Shown piece by piece: positions 8,880-17,775 of a DNA stretch of 64,000 nucleotides; position 1 is the first letter of the stretch, and every line of letters begins with the position of its first letter. The stretch is from assembly GCA_964369915.1 (NCBI GenBank), contig CAYJGG010000004.1, positions 1 to 64,000 of the forward strand. The letters are read 5' to 3'. Origin of the DNA: RGIG3102 sp964369915 (lineage in GTDB: Bacteria; Bacillota; Clostridia; Oscillospirales; Ruminococcaceae). The notes below the pieces were generated by a model. The model was not told where the DNA came from. It saw nothing but the letters and a program-made list of their open reading frames with translations, and searched no databases. The translations under genes were made by a program, and so were the position numbers.

Positions 8880-10103
8880 CTATCTATACGGTCCTAAAGT
8901 TCCCTCTTTTTTATCATTTATTTGATTTTCTAATATCCAAGGAATCCATCTTGAAAAAATATTTTCATCTTCATATTTTTTCCATAAATCTAATGCCGAA
9001 CTTTCTTTTAGCTTTTCATAGTCTTGCCATAATGTTTTTTCCACTTGCGATGTTAAAACATTGATATAAGATTCTTTTAAAATTTCTGTTTCTTCTTTAT
9101 TATCGCTTAATTCATCTATTGCTAAGGAGTTTTCTTTTAATCTATCTTCGAATTCCTCTTTTGAAAACTCTTCAAAATTAAGTAAATTTTCATCTGTTAT
9201 TCCTTGGCTTTTCGCCCATTGTGAAATCTGTAACGTTTTTATATTATAATCAATAGTGTTATCATTTTTAAATGTTATTTGCGTGTATCTAAAAGGATAA
9301 TTTGATGGCATATCAATTACTAATTCATCTATTATTCTCTCATTTTTTTCAATAGAAGCTATAAAAGATGAGTGCCTATGTCCACTTAAATAAATTGGAA
9401 CACCGTAATTTAAAAGTAAATCTTGGAGTTTTTCTCCATTTTCAATATTGTAATGATGAATTAAATCTTCCATTGCATGCTCAACTAAATTATGATGCGA
9501 AAAAGGAATTACCATCTTATTTTCATTTTGGGCTTTTATTAATACTTCCTCTATCCATAAAAGCGTGGTTTCGCTAATGTATCCCGCCATTTCGCTTTCT
9601 ATATCACCATAAACATTTAAATCTAAAGATAAAAGCCATATTTCCTCATTTAAACTTGTAACATAGCTCATAGTTTCATCATCATTATAAATAGCAGTAT
9701 TAAATCCAAAATCCGCATAAATTTCTTTTAATGTATCAGTATCAACATTAGAATCCATATCGTGATTTCCCATCACAACAAAGATATTTACGCCTTCATC
9801 TTCTGCTGATTTTAACATTTGCGCAATTTCTAAATGTTCTTCTAATTTTCCGCCATTTGTTATATCCCCACAAACTAATAAAGCCGCAGGTTTATCATTT
9901 ATTGTTTCACTAAAAAGAGTCAGCAAAGATTCATCTAAATAATCAACTCTAAAATTTGAGCCTTCTTCTTGCCAATGAAAATCAGATGACACATAAATAT
10001 TCACGTCATTCAAAGGCCATCTTAATTCATTTGTATACTCTTGTTTTTCACTGCAAGCAGTAAATAAAAACAATGCGCATATCATTAAAAATAATTTTTT
10101 CAT
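8880..10103 (-). CDS. Metallophosphoesterase lipoprotein
   Basis: A 407-residue extracellular membrane-anchored phosphoesterase of the calcineurin-like superfamily. The signal peptide MKKLFLMICALFLFTACS ends in a lipobox with Cys at about 17. Metal-binding motifs follow in the usual order: SSDFHW, CGDITNGG, GNHDMDS, FSHHN and SGHRHSS. The long helical C-terminus past residue 270 is not part of the catalytic fold. I chose the ATG at 10103 (preceded by AAAAAGGAA) because the signal peptide begins there. It may act on extracellular nucleotides or other phosphoesters. The small YkvA-like gene lies 19 nt upstream and is probably cotranscribed. Confidence 0.83.
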   Translation of the reverse strand: MKKLFLMICALFLFTACSEKQEYTNELRWPLNDVNIYVSSDFHWQEEGSNFRVDYLDESLLTLFSETINDKPAALLVCGDITNGGKLEEHLEIAQMLKSAEDEGVNIFVVMGNHDMDSNVDTDTLKEIYADFGFNTAIYNDDETMSYVTSLNEEIWLLSLDLNVYGDIESEMAGYISETTLLWIEEVLIKAQNENKMVIPFSHHNLVEHAMEDLIHHYNIENGEKLQDLLLNYGVPIYLSGHRHSSFIASIEKNERIIDELVIDMPSNYPFRYTQITFKNDNTIDYNIKTLQISQWAKSQGITDENLLNFEEFSKEEFEDRLKENSLAIDELSDNKEETEILKESYINVLTSQVEKTLWQDYEKLKESSALDLWKKYEDENIFSRWIPWILENQINDKKEGTLGPYR

Positions 10104-10122
10104 AAGTTCCTTTTTAAGATGA

Positions 10123-10362
10123 TTATTCATCATCTTCTAAATCTTTAAAATCCACATCAATTGCATTATCTTCTTCTTTACCGCTAGCTTTTTTAATAGT
10201 TTTTGCTTTTTTATAAATATAATAAACTCTTGCAGCCGCGGCGATTAAGGCTGCATCATCAAGCCAGCCAAAACCGAATATAACATCAGGCACTAAATCA
10301 ACAGGACTTAAAACATATGCACCTACGCCTAAACAAAACAGCATATATAACCATTTACTCAT
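10123..10362 (-). CDS. YkvA-like DUF1232 small membrane protein
   Basis: A 79-residue protein with a hydrophobic N-terminus and the DUF1232 core LSPVDLVPDVIFGFGWLDDAALIAAA, followed by a basic and then an acidic tail. DUF1232 proteins are widespread small membrane-associated proteins of unknown function. It is the first gene of a two-gene transcript with the phosphoesterase lipoprotein; nothing shows that they act together. Confidence 0.85.
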   Translation of the reverse strand: MSKWLYMLFCLGVGAYVLSPVDLVPDVIFGFGWLDDAALIAAAARVYYIYKKAKTIKKASGKEEDNAIDVDFKDLEDDE

Positions 10363-10475
10363 AATAATAATTTCCTTTTTTATTAATTTATATTTTAATT
10401 ATACTAGATATTTTTAAATTTTAAAAGACATTACAGAATAATTATTCAATTATTCTAATTTTTTTAATAAAAATT

Positions 10476-10504
10476 AAGGCTTAACTAAAGTTAAGCCTTT
10501 TTTA
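10476..10504. terminator. Bidirectional terminator after citC
   Basis: An 11-bp perfect stem (AAGGCTTAACT and complement, 2-nt centre) followed on the plus strand by TTTTTT and on the minus strand by AATTTTTATT. Confidence 0.8.
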
Positions 10505-11548
10505 TTAGTAATGAACAACATTTCCTGCTGATTTTATTTTTTCTACAAGCGATTTCCCTTCATCGCTTAATATGTAATCAAGCGTTGTTTTAGGGAGCAT
10601 TTCTTTTAAAAGATTTATATCATCTTCTTGGATTGCTTTGCGCACAGTTGAAGCACTTATAACTAAATTATTTATTTCTTTTCTTTTTATAACAACTACA
10701 TCCACTCCATTTTCTTTTAAAATTTCACTCATTGACTGATTATAAATATTAGTTACAAAACTCGTCGGCTCTTCGCCAACATATCTATGAGTCAACTTTA
10801 AAACTTTTGCAATCTTTGAAAATATAGTTGCATCTAAAAGGGTTTGCCCTTTAATTACATCTTCTTTATCTTTTTGAAAATAGCTTGGGAATGTGCTAGA
10901 GCTTATAATATAATCGCCTGTATTATGATGAATTATATTATTAAGATGCTTTGTTCCTTCAATTATTAGTTTTTTTCTAATATCAAATGGAACAATACTC
11001 TCATCTTCACTAACTGCAAATAAATGCACTACATCATTTTCTTTTGAAGCTGTTTCAACTAGGTATTGATGCCCGAGTGTGAAAGGATTAGCATTCATAA
11101 CTAACGCTGCAACGCGTGGTTTTTCCACAGCATATTTTGAAAAATTCTGTAAATAGTTACTAAATCCATTTTTTTTCGTTTCCATAAACACTAAATTATC
11201 TTCGATAGTTGCAATTTCATAAAATCCTAAATCACTAAAGAATTTTGCAGTTGAAATTTTAGTGTATATAAATAAGTGCATATTACCTCTTTGGGATTGC
11301 TCTTCAAAAAGATGAGTTATAATAGTGTTCATCAAGCCTTCACCTTGATATTTACTGCTTACTGCCAAACATCTTAATGTGTTTTTAAAACAGCTCCCTG
11401 TTGCGATAACTTCCATATTTTCATTATAAATAGCACAAGTGTAATCTAAATTTTCATCTCTTCTTATGCCTTCTTCTTCTAATAATTTATCAATAGCTAT
11501 TTTTGCTCTTTTATCACTATCATAAATTTTTGATGCTATATAACTCAT
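10505..11548 (-). CDS. citC: [Citrate (pro-3S)-lyase] ligase
   Basis: CitC acetylates the prosthetic group of the citrate lyase acyl-carrier subunit, switching the enzyme on. The 347-residue product has the two expected parts: an N-terminal GNAT-like acetyltransferase fold (about 1-130, with YQGEGLMNTIITHLFEE) and a nucleotidyl-transferase domain starting at NANPFTLGHQYLVETAS, ending with SASTVRKAIQE. AGGGGTG precedes the ATG. No citDEF or citX genes are nearby, so the target lyase must lie elsewhere. It is next to, and probably cotranscribed with, the DUF2200 gene, 22 nt upstream. Confidence 0.93.
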   Translation of the reverse strand: MSYIASKIYDSDKRAKIAIDKLLEEEGIRRDENLDYTCAIYNENMEVIATGSCFKNTLRCLAVSSKYQGEGLMNTIITHLFEEQSQRGNMHLFIYTKISTAKFFSDLGFYEIATIEDNLVFMETKKNGFSNYLQNFSKYAVEKPRVAALVMNANPFTLGHQYLVETASKENDVVHLFAVSEDESIVPFDIRKKLIIEGTKHLNNIIHHNTGDYIISSSTFPSYFQKDKEDVIKGQTLLDATIFSKIAKVLKLTHRYVGEEPTSFVTNIYNQSMSEILKENGVDVVVIKRKEINNLVISASTVRKAIQEDDINLLKEMLPKTTLDYILSDEGKSLVEKIKSAGNVVHY

Positions 11549-11570
11549 AACACACCCCTGTTTTTAATTA

Positions 11571-11921
11571 TTATTTTAGGATTTTATCCATTGTTTTACC
11601 TTTAGCTAATTCGTCTACTAATTTATCAAGATATCTAATTTCTTTCATAGTGCCATCTTCAAGTTCTGCAATTTTAACACCACAAATTGAGCCTTTAATT
11701 AAATTTCTATTAGGATTTTTTGCTGGAGCATTTGTAAAAAAAGCTTCCATATCAATTTCTGTGTTTTTAATTGTTTCTTCTAACTCTATTTCACTATATC
11801 CAGTTAGCCAGCAAATTATTTCATTTAATTCTTTTTGTGTTCTTCCTTTTCTTTGAGCTTTCCCTAAGTATAATGGATATGTTTCAAAGAATTTCATTTT
11901 AAAAACTTTATTATCAGACAT
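11571..11921 (-). CDS. DUF2200-family protein
   Basis: A 116-residue cytoplasmic protein that matches the DUF2200 family along its length: FFETYPLYLGKAQRKGRTQKEL near the start, ICWLTGY, and the C-terminal MKEIRYLDKLVDELAKGKTM. The family is common in bacteria as a single small domain and has no established function. AAAGGAGAATAAAT precedes the ATG. It is upstream of citC on the same strand, but the pairing probably reflects shared transcription only. Confidence 0.82.
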   Translation of the reverse strand: MSDNKVFKMKFFETYPLYLGKAQRKGRTQKELNEIICWLTGYSEIELEETIKNTEIDMEAFFTNAPAKNPNRNLIKGSICGVKIAELEDGTMKEIRYLDKLVDELAKGKTMDKILK

Positions 11922-12005
11922 ATTTATTCTCCTTTATAACAGAAATATATTATAAACATTATATCATTTTTACCCAATTTTGCAAATGAAATTTACTTTA
12001 TTTTC

Positions 12006-12034
12006 TTTACATATCTTTTAATCAATGATAAAAT
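12006..12034 (+). promoter_or_regulatory. Promoter of tag
   Basis: TTTACA (12006-12011) and TAAAAT (12029-12034) with a 17-nt spacer, about 50 nt before the start codon. Confidence 0.6.
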
Positions 12035-12082
12035 TATAATAAATAAATTTTAGCTTTAACTAAGAAAAGGAAGATATAAAAT

Positions 12083-12646
12083 ATGCAAAGATGTAATTGG
12101 CCAAATCTTGAAAATTCACAGATTTATATAGATTATCACGATAATGAATGGGGCATTGCCTCTTATGATGATCATCATTTATTTGAAATGTTTATTTTAG
12201 AGAGTTTTCATTGTGGACTATCTTGGCTTTTAATATTAAAAAAACGTGATGCTTTTAGAAAAGCTTTTGATAATTTTGATGCTAAAATAATTGCAAATTA
12301 TAATGAAGATAAAGTTTTGGAATTAATGAATAATGCAGATATTGTTAGAAATAAAGCTAAAATATTAGCCACTATTCAAAATGCTAAATCTTATTTAAAA
12401 GTTGCACATGAATTTGGAAGTTTTTCAAATTACTTATGGAGTTTTACAGATAATAAAATCGTTTATAATCCTTTTGACGGCGTTACTACTAAAAACGAAT
12501 TATCCGACACTGTTTCAAAAGATTTAAAAAAGCGTGGTTTTAAATTTATGGGCACTGTGACTTGCTTTTCTTATTTAGAAGCAGTTGGAATAATGAATGA
12601 TCATTCTAAAAATTGCTTTAAATATATTAAACCTGAAAATAGATAA
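12083..12646 (+). CDS. tag: DNA-3-methyladenine glycosylase I
   Basis: Tag removes 3-methyladenine from alkylated DNA, the first step of base-excision repair. The 187-residue protein has the family features: Cys4 in MQRCNWP and YHDNEWG near the N-terminus, the LESFHCGLSWLLILKKRDAF helix-hairpin region with the conserved Glu, and the C-terminal zinc ligands in NDHSKNC. The segment LESFHCGLSW replaces the more usual LEGxQAGLSW. The gene is monocistronic between its own promoter and a bidirectional terminator. Confidence 0.93.
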   Translation: MQRCNWPNLENSQIYIDYHDNEWGIASYDDHHLFEMFILESFHCGLSWLLILKKRDAFRKAFDNFDAKIIANYNEDKVLELMNNADIVRNKAKILATIQNAKSYLKVAHEFGSFSNYLWSFTDNKIVYNPFDGVTTKNELSDTVSKDLKKRGFKFMGTVTCFSYLEAVGIMNDHSKNCFKYIKPENR

Positions 12647-12652
12647 AATAAA

Positions 12653-12690
12653 AATACACAAGATTAATTTCTTGTGTATTTTTTTATTTT
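12653..12690. terminator. Bidirectional terminator between tag and the DHFR-like gene
   Basis: An 11-bp stem (AATACACAAGA and complement, 6-nt loop) followed by TTTTTTATTTTT. It serves the convergent genes on both sides. Confidence 0.85.
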
Positions 12691-13223
12691 TATCTTGGTG
12701 TGTATTTTATTTCAACTATCCCATTATTTAAAAAACTTTCTTCAAATTTTAATTTTGTTTCTATTTCACTTTCATTAAATAATCTAATTCCATCACCTAA
12801 CACTGTTGGAATGATAGAAACTATAATCTCATCAAATAATTTATTTTTTATAACTTCATTAACAATAGAAGCTCCACCATTTATCCATATATATCCATTA
12901 TCATCGTTTTGCTTTAATTTTTTAATAAGATTTTCAACACTATCTTTTATAAAGAATATATCTTTTTCATCTTTAATATCTTTGCCTGTGAAAACATAAC
13001 TATTTTTACCTTTATATGGATAATTATCAGGTGCAAGCTCTGTTGTAACCTGATGGTATGTTTTATATCCCATAATAACATCCGACACTTTACTATAAAA
13101 CTCAAAAAATGTTCCCATATTATTTTCATCACTGCCATCTCCACTTAAAAAATCTACTCTACCATTTTTTTGAGCAATATATCCATCTAAACTCATTGCT
13201 ATATAAATTACGACTTTTCTCAT
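12690..13223 (-). CDS. Dihydrofolate-reductase-fold protein (RibD C-terminal domain type)
   Basis: A 177-residue NADPH-type reductase fold of the RibD-C/YwjB group, which is distinct from true folate DHFR. Recognisable parts are IYIAMSLDGYIA at the N-terminus, VIMGYKTYHQV, IWINGGASIVNEVIK and the C-terminal ELIVSIIPTVLGDG-like stretch (here IIVSIIPTVLGDGIRLF). Many such stand-alone proteins are annotated as dihydrofolate reductases, but their substrates are unproven. I prefer the ATG at 13223 (AGAAGG nine nt upstream) to one two codons earlier. Its promoter is tightly bracketed by two palindromic operators, so it is probably induced by a specific stress or drug. Confidence 0.85.
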   Translation of the reverse strand: MRKVVIYIAMSLDGYIAQKNGRVDFLSGDGSDENNMGTFFEFYSKVSDVIMGYKTYHQVTTELAPDNYPYKGKNSYVFTGKDIKDEKDIFFIKDSVENLIKKLKQNDDNGYIWINGGASIVNEVIKNKLFDEIIVSIIPTVLGDGIRLFNESEIETKLKFEESFLNNGIVEIKYTPR

Positions 13224-13243
13224 TTTCATTCACCTTCTTTTTA

Positions 13244-13312
13244 ATAGTTTCGATATTGAAATTATATCACTATTTTCTTTTCTTGTCAATATAGTTTCAA
13301 TATCGAAACTAT
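13244..13312 (-). promoter_or_regulatory. Consensus promoter bracketed by two palindromic operators
   Basis: On the minus strand TTGACA (13284-13289) and TATAAT (13261-13266) are 17 nt apart. A 22-bp palindrome with core TTTCAATATCGAAA occurs twice: 13244-13265, overlapping the -10 box, and 13291-13312, just upstream of the -35 box. The second copy is a perfect palindrome apart from its centre. The site size fits a MarR-like or similar dimeric repressor, which is not encoded in the window. Confidence 0.85.
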
Positions 13313-13404
13313 ATGCAATTTTACTATATCCATGTTTTCTTTTTATCCATAATTTATTAACATTACACTGTATGTTTTTATCAATAATTTCTCACCTTAT
13401 TGTA

Positions 13405-13419
13405 TTATAATAATGATAC
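13405..13419. promoter_or_regulatory. Possible PerR/Fur box upstream of msrAB
   Basis: The 15-mer TTATAATAATGATAC matches the PerR 7-1-7 consensus TTATAATnATTATAA at all but two defined positions. It lies about 110 nt before msrAB. In DNA this AT-rich a chance match is possible. Confidence 0.35.
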
Positions 13420-13526
13420 AATAAGAATTAGTTAATAAATATCTGTATTAAGAATTAACAAAAGTTTTAAAATTAATACACTTTATGTAAAAAACACATA
13501 TCACAAAGAGAGGACTGGTGATAGTT

Positions 13527-14639
13527 ATGAAAAACAATAAAACACTTATTTTTAGTATATTAGCAATTGGTGCTAGCATAATAGCAGTATTATTTTCAAA
13601 TAGCAAGAAAAATGAAGAGGCTAGTGTGCTAATTAATGAAAGGTTATCGGCATCAGAGCTTGAAACAGCAATGAAAGAAAAAGATTTAAGCACTATATAT
13701 TTAGCCGGCGGATGTTTTTGGGGAGTTGAGGAGTATATGCATAGAATTCCAGGCGTTTATGATTCCTCTTCTGGGTATGCAAATGGAAACACAGAAAACC
13801 CTACTTATGAAGATGTTATTTATAATAACACAGGACATGCCGAAACTGTTAAAGTTATTTATGATAAAACAGAAGTTTCTTTAGAAGAATTATTAATAAG
13901 ATTTTTTGAAGTTGTAAATCCTACCTCTTTAAATAAACAAGGAAACGATGTTGGCACTCAGTATCGTTCTGGGGTTTATTATGAAAATGAAGAAGATAAA
14001 TTAATAATCGATAAAGTTATTGAAGATTTAAAATCTGAATACGATAAAGAAATCGTTGTAGAGGTTACTCCTTTAGAAAATTATTATCCAGCAGAAGAAT
14101 ATCATCAAGATTATCTTGTTAAAAACCCTAACGGATATTGCCATATAGACCTTGATGCTGCTACTAATTTTAAAGAAATCGAAGTGAATGATAGCAATTA
14201 CGATGTTCCATCTGATGAAGAATTAAAAGAAACTTTAACTGAATTAGAGTATGACGTTACACAAAACGCTAAAACAGAACGAGCTTTTTCAAGCGAATTA
14301 AATGATAATACAGCCGCTGGAATTTATGTTGATGTAGTCACTGGTGAACCGTTATTTTTATCAAATGATAAATTTGATTCAGGTTCAGGCTGGCCAAGTT
14401 TTACAAGACCTATAAATGAAGATGCAATAACTGAACATGAAGATAACAGCTTTTTTATGAAAAGAATTGAAGTTAAAAGCAATGCTGGTGATTCTCATTT
14501 AGGACATGTTTTTGAAGATGGTCCAGTTGAAGAAGGCGGATTAAGATATTGTATTAATGGTGCTGCTTTAAAATTTATAGCTTATGAAGATATGGAGGCT
14601 TTGGGATATGGGGATTATTTAGATTTAGTTAATCCTTAA
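13527..14639 (+). CDS. msrAB: Membrane-anchored methionine sulfoxide reductase MsrA-MsrB fusion
   Basis: A bifunctional repair enzyme that reduces both stereoisomers of methionine sulfoxide in proteins. A single N-terminal hydrophobic segment (about 4-22, TLIFSILAIGASIIAVLFS) should anchor it outside the cell membrane. The MsrA domain has the catalytic GGCFWGVEEY; the MsrB domain has GSGWPSFTRPI, HLGHVFEDGP and RYCINGAALKF with its catalytic Cys. GSGW replaces the more usual GCGW, so the MsrB zinc-site or resolving pattern should be checked. I used the ATG at 13527; a GTG at 13518, 9 nt upstream, is also possible. A candidate PerR box lies upstream. Confidence 0.9.
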   Translation: MKNNKTLIFSILAIGASIIAVLFSNSKKNEEASVLINERLSASELETAMKEKDLSTIYLAGGCFWGVEEYMHRIPGVYDSSSGYANGNTENPTYEDVIYNNTGHAETVKVIYDKTEVSLEELLIRFFEVVNPTSLNKQGNDVGTQYRSGVYYENEEDKLIIDKVIEDLKSEYDKEIVVEVTPLENYYPAEEYHQDYLVKNPNGYCHIDLDAATNFKEIEVNDSNYDVPSDEELKETLTELEYDVTQNAKTERAFSSELNDNTAAGIYVDVVTGEPLFLSNDKFDSGSGWPSFTRPINEDAITEHEDNSFFMKRIEVKSNAGDSHLGHVFEDGPVEEGGLRYCINGAALKFIAYEDMEALGYGDYLDLVNP

Positions 14640-14696
14640 TATCTAAAATTAATTTAATAAGGTTATATGCCTTAAATGGAGATATATGTTATATAA

Positions 14697-14738
14697 AAAC
14701 AAATTCGGAACACTAATAATGCTCCGAATTTGTTTTTT
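14697..14738. terminator. Bidirectional terminator between msrAB and the RND gene
   Basis: A 13-bp perfect stem (AAACAAATTCGGA and complement) around a 13-nt loop, followed by TTTTTT. Confidence 0.85.
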
Positions 14739-17700
14739 ATTTATTTCTCATTTGATAAGCGTATAAAGTTGGTACTACAACCATTGTTAAAATCGTTGAG
14801 AATAATAGACCAAACAGTAATACAGATGCCATTGGTGCACTCATCGCATCGCCTGAAATTATAAGTGGCACAAGTCCTATACAAGTTGTAATACTCGACA
14901 TAAATATCGGGCGATACCTTTCACTTACTGCCAGTTTGCAAGCCTCATCTATACCTTTACCCTCTTTTGTTTTTTCTACCATTACTTCAACTAATAATAT
15001 CCCATTATTAACAACAATCCCAAATAAACTAACTAAGCCTAGTAGCGCCATAACTTGAATATCCATATTAAATATCCAAAGCCCAAAACCACAGCCTATT
15101 AATGATAATGGAATACTTGATAAAACGATAAACGGTAGTTTATAACTTCTAAATTGCATAGCTAAAATAAAGTAAATTAATATAACAGCAACTAAAGAGC
15201 TAATACCAAGATTAGAGATTAAGTCCATCATATTTTTAACTTCGCCAAGTCCGTCTATTTTAACGCCATCTAAATCGGCTACTTCTAAAAACACATCTGC
15301 AACTTCATTTTCGATAGTCAGTGAGCTGTAACCTGGTAAAACATCACTTAAAACATAAACAAAGTTTTCGCCATTATAATGCGCTATAATTGGAATAGAT
15401 GGCTCTAATGAAATTTCGGCAACTTGATTAAGCCTAATTTTAGTATCGGCAACTGAGCCGACTATAAATAAATCATTTAAATCAGTTAGATTATTAATAT
15501 CTGATTTTAAAATTATATCCATATCTTCTTCAACGCCTTGAAAAGTTCCAGCTTCTGCTCCCATTAAAGCAGTGTTTACTTGTTTTAAAATATCATATTT
15601 TAATAAGCCATATGAAGATAAAATTTCACTATCTAAATTTATTTTATAATCATATTGAGATTCAATTATAGTATTTCTAACATTTATAGTGCCTTCTATA
15701 TTATTTAGAGTATTTTCAAGTTGCAATGCTATATCATTAATTTTATCAGCATCTCCACTGACTGTATATGATATAGTAGCCTCAGATGGTATAGAATATT
15801 CTAAATTTTTAACTGTTGCAGTGGCACTTGTTATATTTGCATCTAATTTAGTTTGGAGTTGCCTTGTTAATTCTTCTATTGTCCCATATTCTTCCTCGAT
15901 AATTGTTTCATTAAGTTGTAGCATATATTGCCCAACGTTTGGTGCTGTGGTTAAAGTTGGAACAGTTAGAAAAAAGCTAGGCAATCCTTTTCCCACTGCA
16001 TATGTATAATTTTCAATTACTTCTTCTTTATCTAAAACTTCATTTATCTGCCCTGCAACATATTCAGAAGATTGTATCGACATCCCTTCGCCCTCAAAAT
16101 TAATATATACAACAGGCTTATTTGAAACTGGGAAGAATTGCATACCTAAACTTAAAGCTAATAATAAAGATACCCCAAGCGTTGCAAACGCCATAACAAT
16201 AACGCTTAGTTTATGCTTTAAACTGAAATCTAATAATTTATCTATAAATATTTTGATTTTGCTAACTTTTTTAATTTTTTCTTCTTTTTCTGCATCAAAG
16301 AATATATATGCTAAAACAGGAGTTACAAGCATTGCAACAATATAACTTGCAACTAAAGATGTTATAACAACTGTTGGAATTGTGCCTGCGATTTGCCCAA
16401 CTGCACCTGGAACAAAATAGATAATTGAAAAAGTTACCACTGTTGTTAAAGTGGAGGAAAAAACAGGCATAGCCGTTGATTTTATAGCAAGTTTTATACT
16501 TTCTTGTTTTTCAATTCCTTTATTTAAATTATGCTGTATCGCCTCACTCATAACTATTGCATTATCAACTAAAATCCCAAGAGAAACTATTAAAGCTGCT
16601 ATTGAAATAAACTGAAACTCAATTTCTAGTAAATTCATTACTATAAATGTTGCTAGAATGCTAAGTGGCAGTGCTACTGAAATAACAATAGCATTTTTAA
16701 ATCTAACACCTATCATAACAACTAATATAATAAGCATTATACTTTGAATTAAATTTGAAATAAAATCATTTATAGAATTTTCAATATCTTGTGGGGCATA
16801 CATAGTTTCATGGAAAACTAAATCGCTTGGAAGCTCTGTTTTAACTTCTTCTATTGCAACTCTTAAATCTTTACCAACGTTTACTGCATTTAGTTCCTCA
16901 TCGATAGTGCCTGTTAATAAAATTGCTGAATTTTTATCTTGATAATAATTATAATCACCAACATTATCAATATAAACATCTGCAACATCTTTTAATTTAA
17001 CAAAACTTAAAGATGTATTAGAGCCTGAAATAACTAAATTCTCAATATCAGCTAAAGTTTCAAACACGCTTGGTGCTACAACATTAATTGTTGTATCATC
17101 GTATTCAATACTGCCTGATGGAATAGATAAATTTTGCGCTTGCAACAGATTTAAAATGTTTTCTATTGAAATTCCGTAAGTTTCCATTTTATCATTTTGA
17201 ACTTCGATAACTACTTGCCTTTCTTTTTCGCCATCAATAGTTACGCTATCAACTCCATCCACTTCTAAAATAGCAGATTTTACAACATCGGCATATTCTA
17301 CAAGCTCTAAAGAGGAATATTTATCATTAGATAAACTTATTATAAATTGATTATTGCTAACAACGTCTGTTTCGATTTCACTGCTATGTGCTAAATCTGG
17401 TAAATTAACGCTTGATTTTTCAATAGCGCGATATAATTCATCTTCTACATCTTCTATTTTAACATCAACATCATACATTATAACAACAACACTAGCACTA
17501 TTTAAACTAGAGCTTGAGTAATAATCTATATCATCAAGTTTTGCTACTTCTTCTTCAATAATATTCGTAACACTTTTTTCAACCTCATCAGCGCTAGCCC
17601 CAGGATACACTGTTGTTATAACAGCCGCTGCAACTGATGTGTTAGGATTTTCTTGCTTTGGGATAATATAATAGCTATACAATCCTGCAACGACAACTAA

Positions 17701-17763
17701 AAGCGATAATATAAGCACTATCACCTTTTTACTAATTAAATTTTTTACTAATTTATCAATCAC
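14737..17763 (-). CDS. RND-family efflux transporter permease (AcrB/MMPL-like)
   Basis: A 1008-residue inner-membrane proton-driven pump with the two-fold RND architecture: TM1 at about 13-32, a large extracytoplasmic loop, TM2-6 near 335-485, TM7 near 520-545, a second large loop, and TM8-12 near 840-1005. Motifs such as LGILVDNAIVMSEAI and FGIVVNNGILLVEVM carry the conserved TM4/TM10 regions; the first keeps an Asp in the proton relay, the second has NN. It is cotranscribed with the adaptor 13 nt upstream and a TetR gene. No outer-membrane factor gene is present, which is normal for a Firmicute. Confidence 0.92.
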   Translation of the reverse strand: MIDKLVKNLISKKVIVLILSLLVVVAGLYSYYIIPKQENPNTSVAAAVITTVYPGASADEVEKSVTNIIEEEVAKLDDIDYYSSSSLNSASVVVIMYDVDVKIEDVEDELYRAIEKSSVNLPDLAHSSEIETDVVSNNQFIISLSNDKYSSLELVEYADVVKSAILEVDGVDSVTIDGEKERQVVIEVQNDKMETYGISIENILNLLQAQNLSIPSGSIEYDDTTINVVAPSVFETLADIENLVISGSNTSLSFVKLKDVADVYIDNVGDYNYYQDKNSAILLTGTIDEELNAVNVGKDLRVAIEEVKTELPSDLVFHETMYAPQDIENSINDFISNLIQSIMLIILVVMIGVRFKNAIVISVALPLSILATFIVMNLLEIEFQFISIAALIVSLGILVDNAIVMSEAIQHNLNKGIEKQESIKLAIKSTAMPVFSSTLTTVVTFSIIYFVPGAVGQIAGTIPTVVITSLVASYIVAMLVTPVLAYIFFDAEKEEKIKKVSKIKIFIDKLLDFSLKHKLSVIVMAFATLGVSLLLALSLGMQFFPVSNKPVVYINFEGEGMSIQSSEYVAGQINEVLDKEEVIENYTYAVGKGLPSFFLTVPTLTTAPNVGQYMLQLNETIIEEEYGTIEELTRQLQTKLDANITSATATVKNLEYSIPSEATISYTVSGDADKINDIALQLENTLNNIEGTINVRNTIIESQYDYKINLDSEILSSYGLLKYDILKQVNTALMGAEAGTFQGVEEDMDIILKSDINNLTDLNDLFIVGSVADTKIRLNQVAEISLEPSIPIIAHYNGENFVYVLSDVLPGYSSLTIENEVADVFLEVADLDGVKIDGLGEVKNMMDLISNLGISSLVAVILIYFILAMQFRSYKLPFIVLSSIPLSLIGCGFGLWIFNMDIQVMALLGLVSLFGIVVNNGILLVEVMVEKTKEGKGIDEACKLAVSERYRPIFMSSITTCIGLVPLIISGDAMSAPMASVLLFGLLFSTILTMVVVPTLYAYQMRNK

Positions 17764-17775
17764 GATAGCCTCCGA

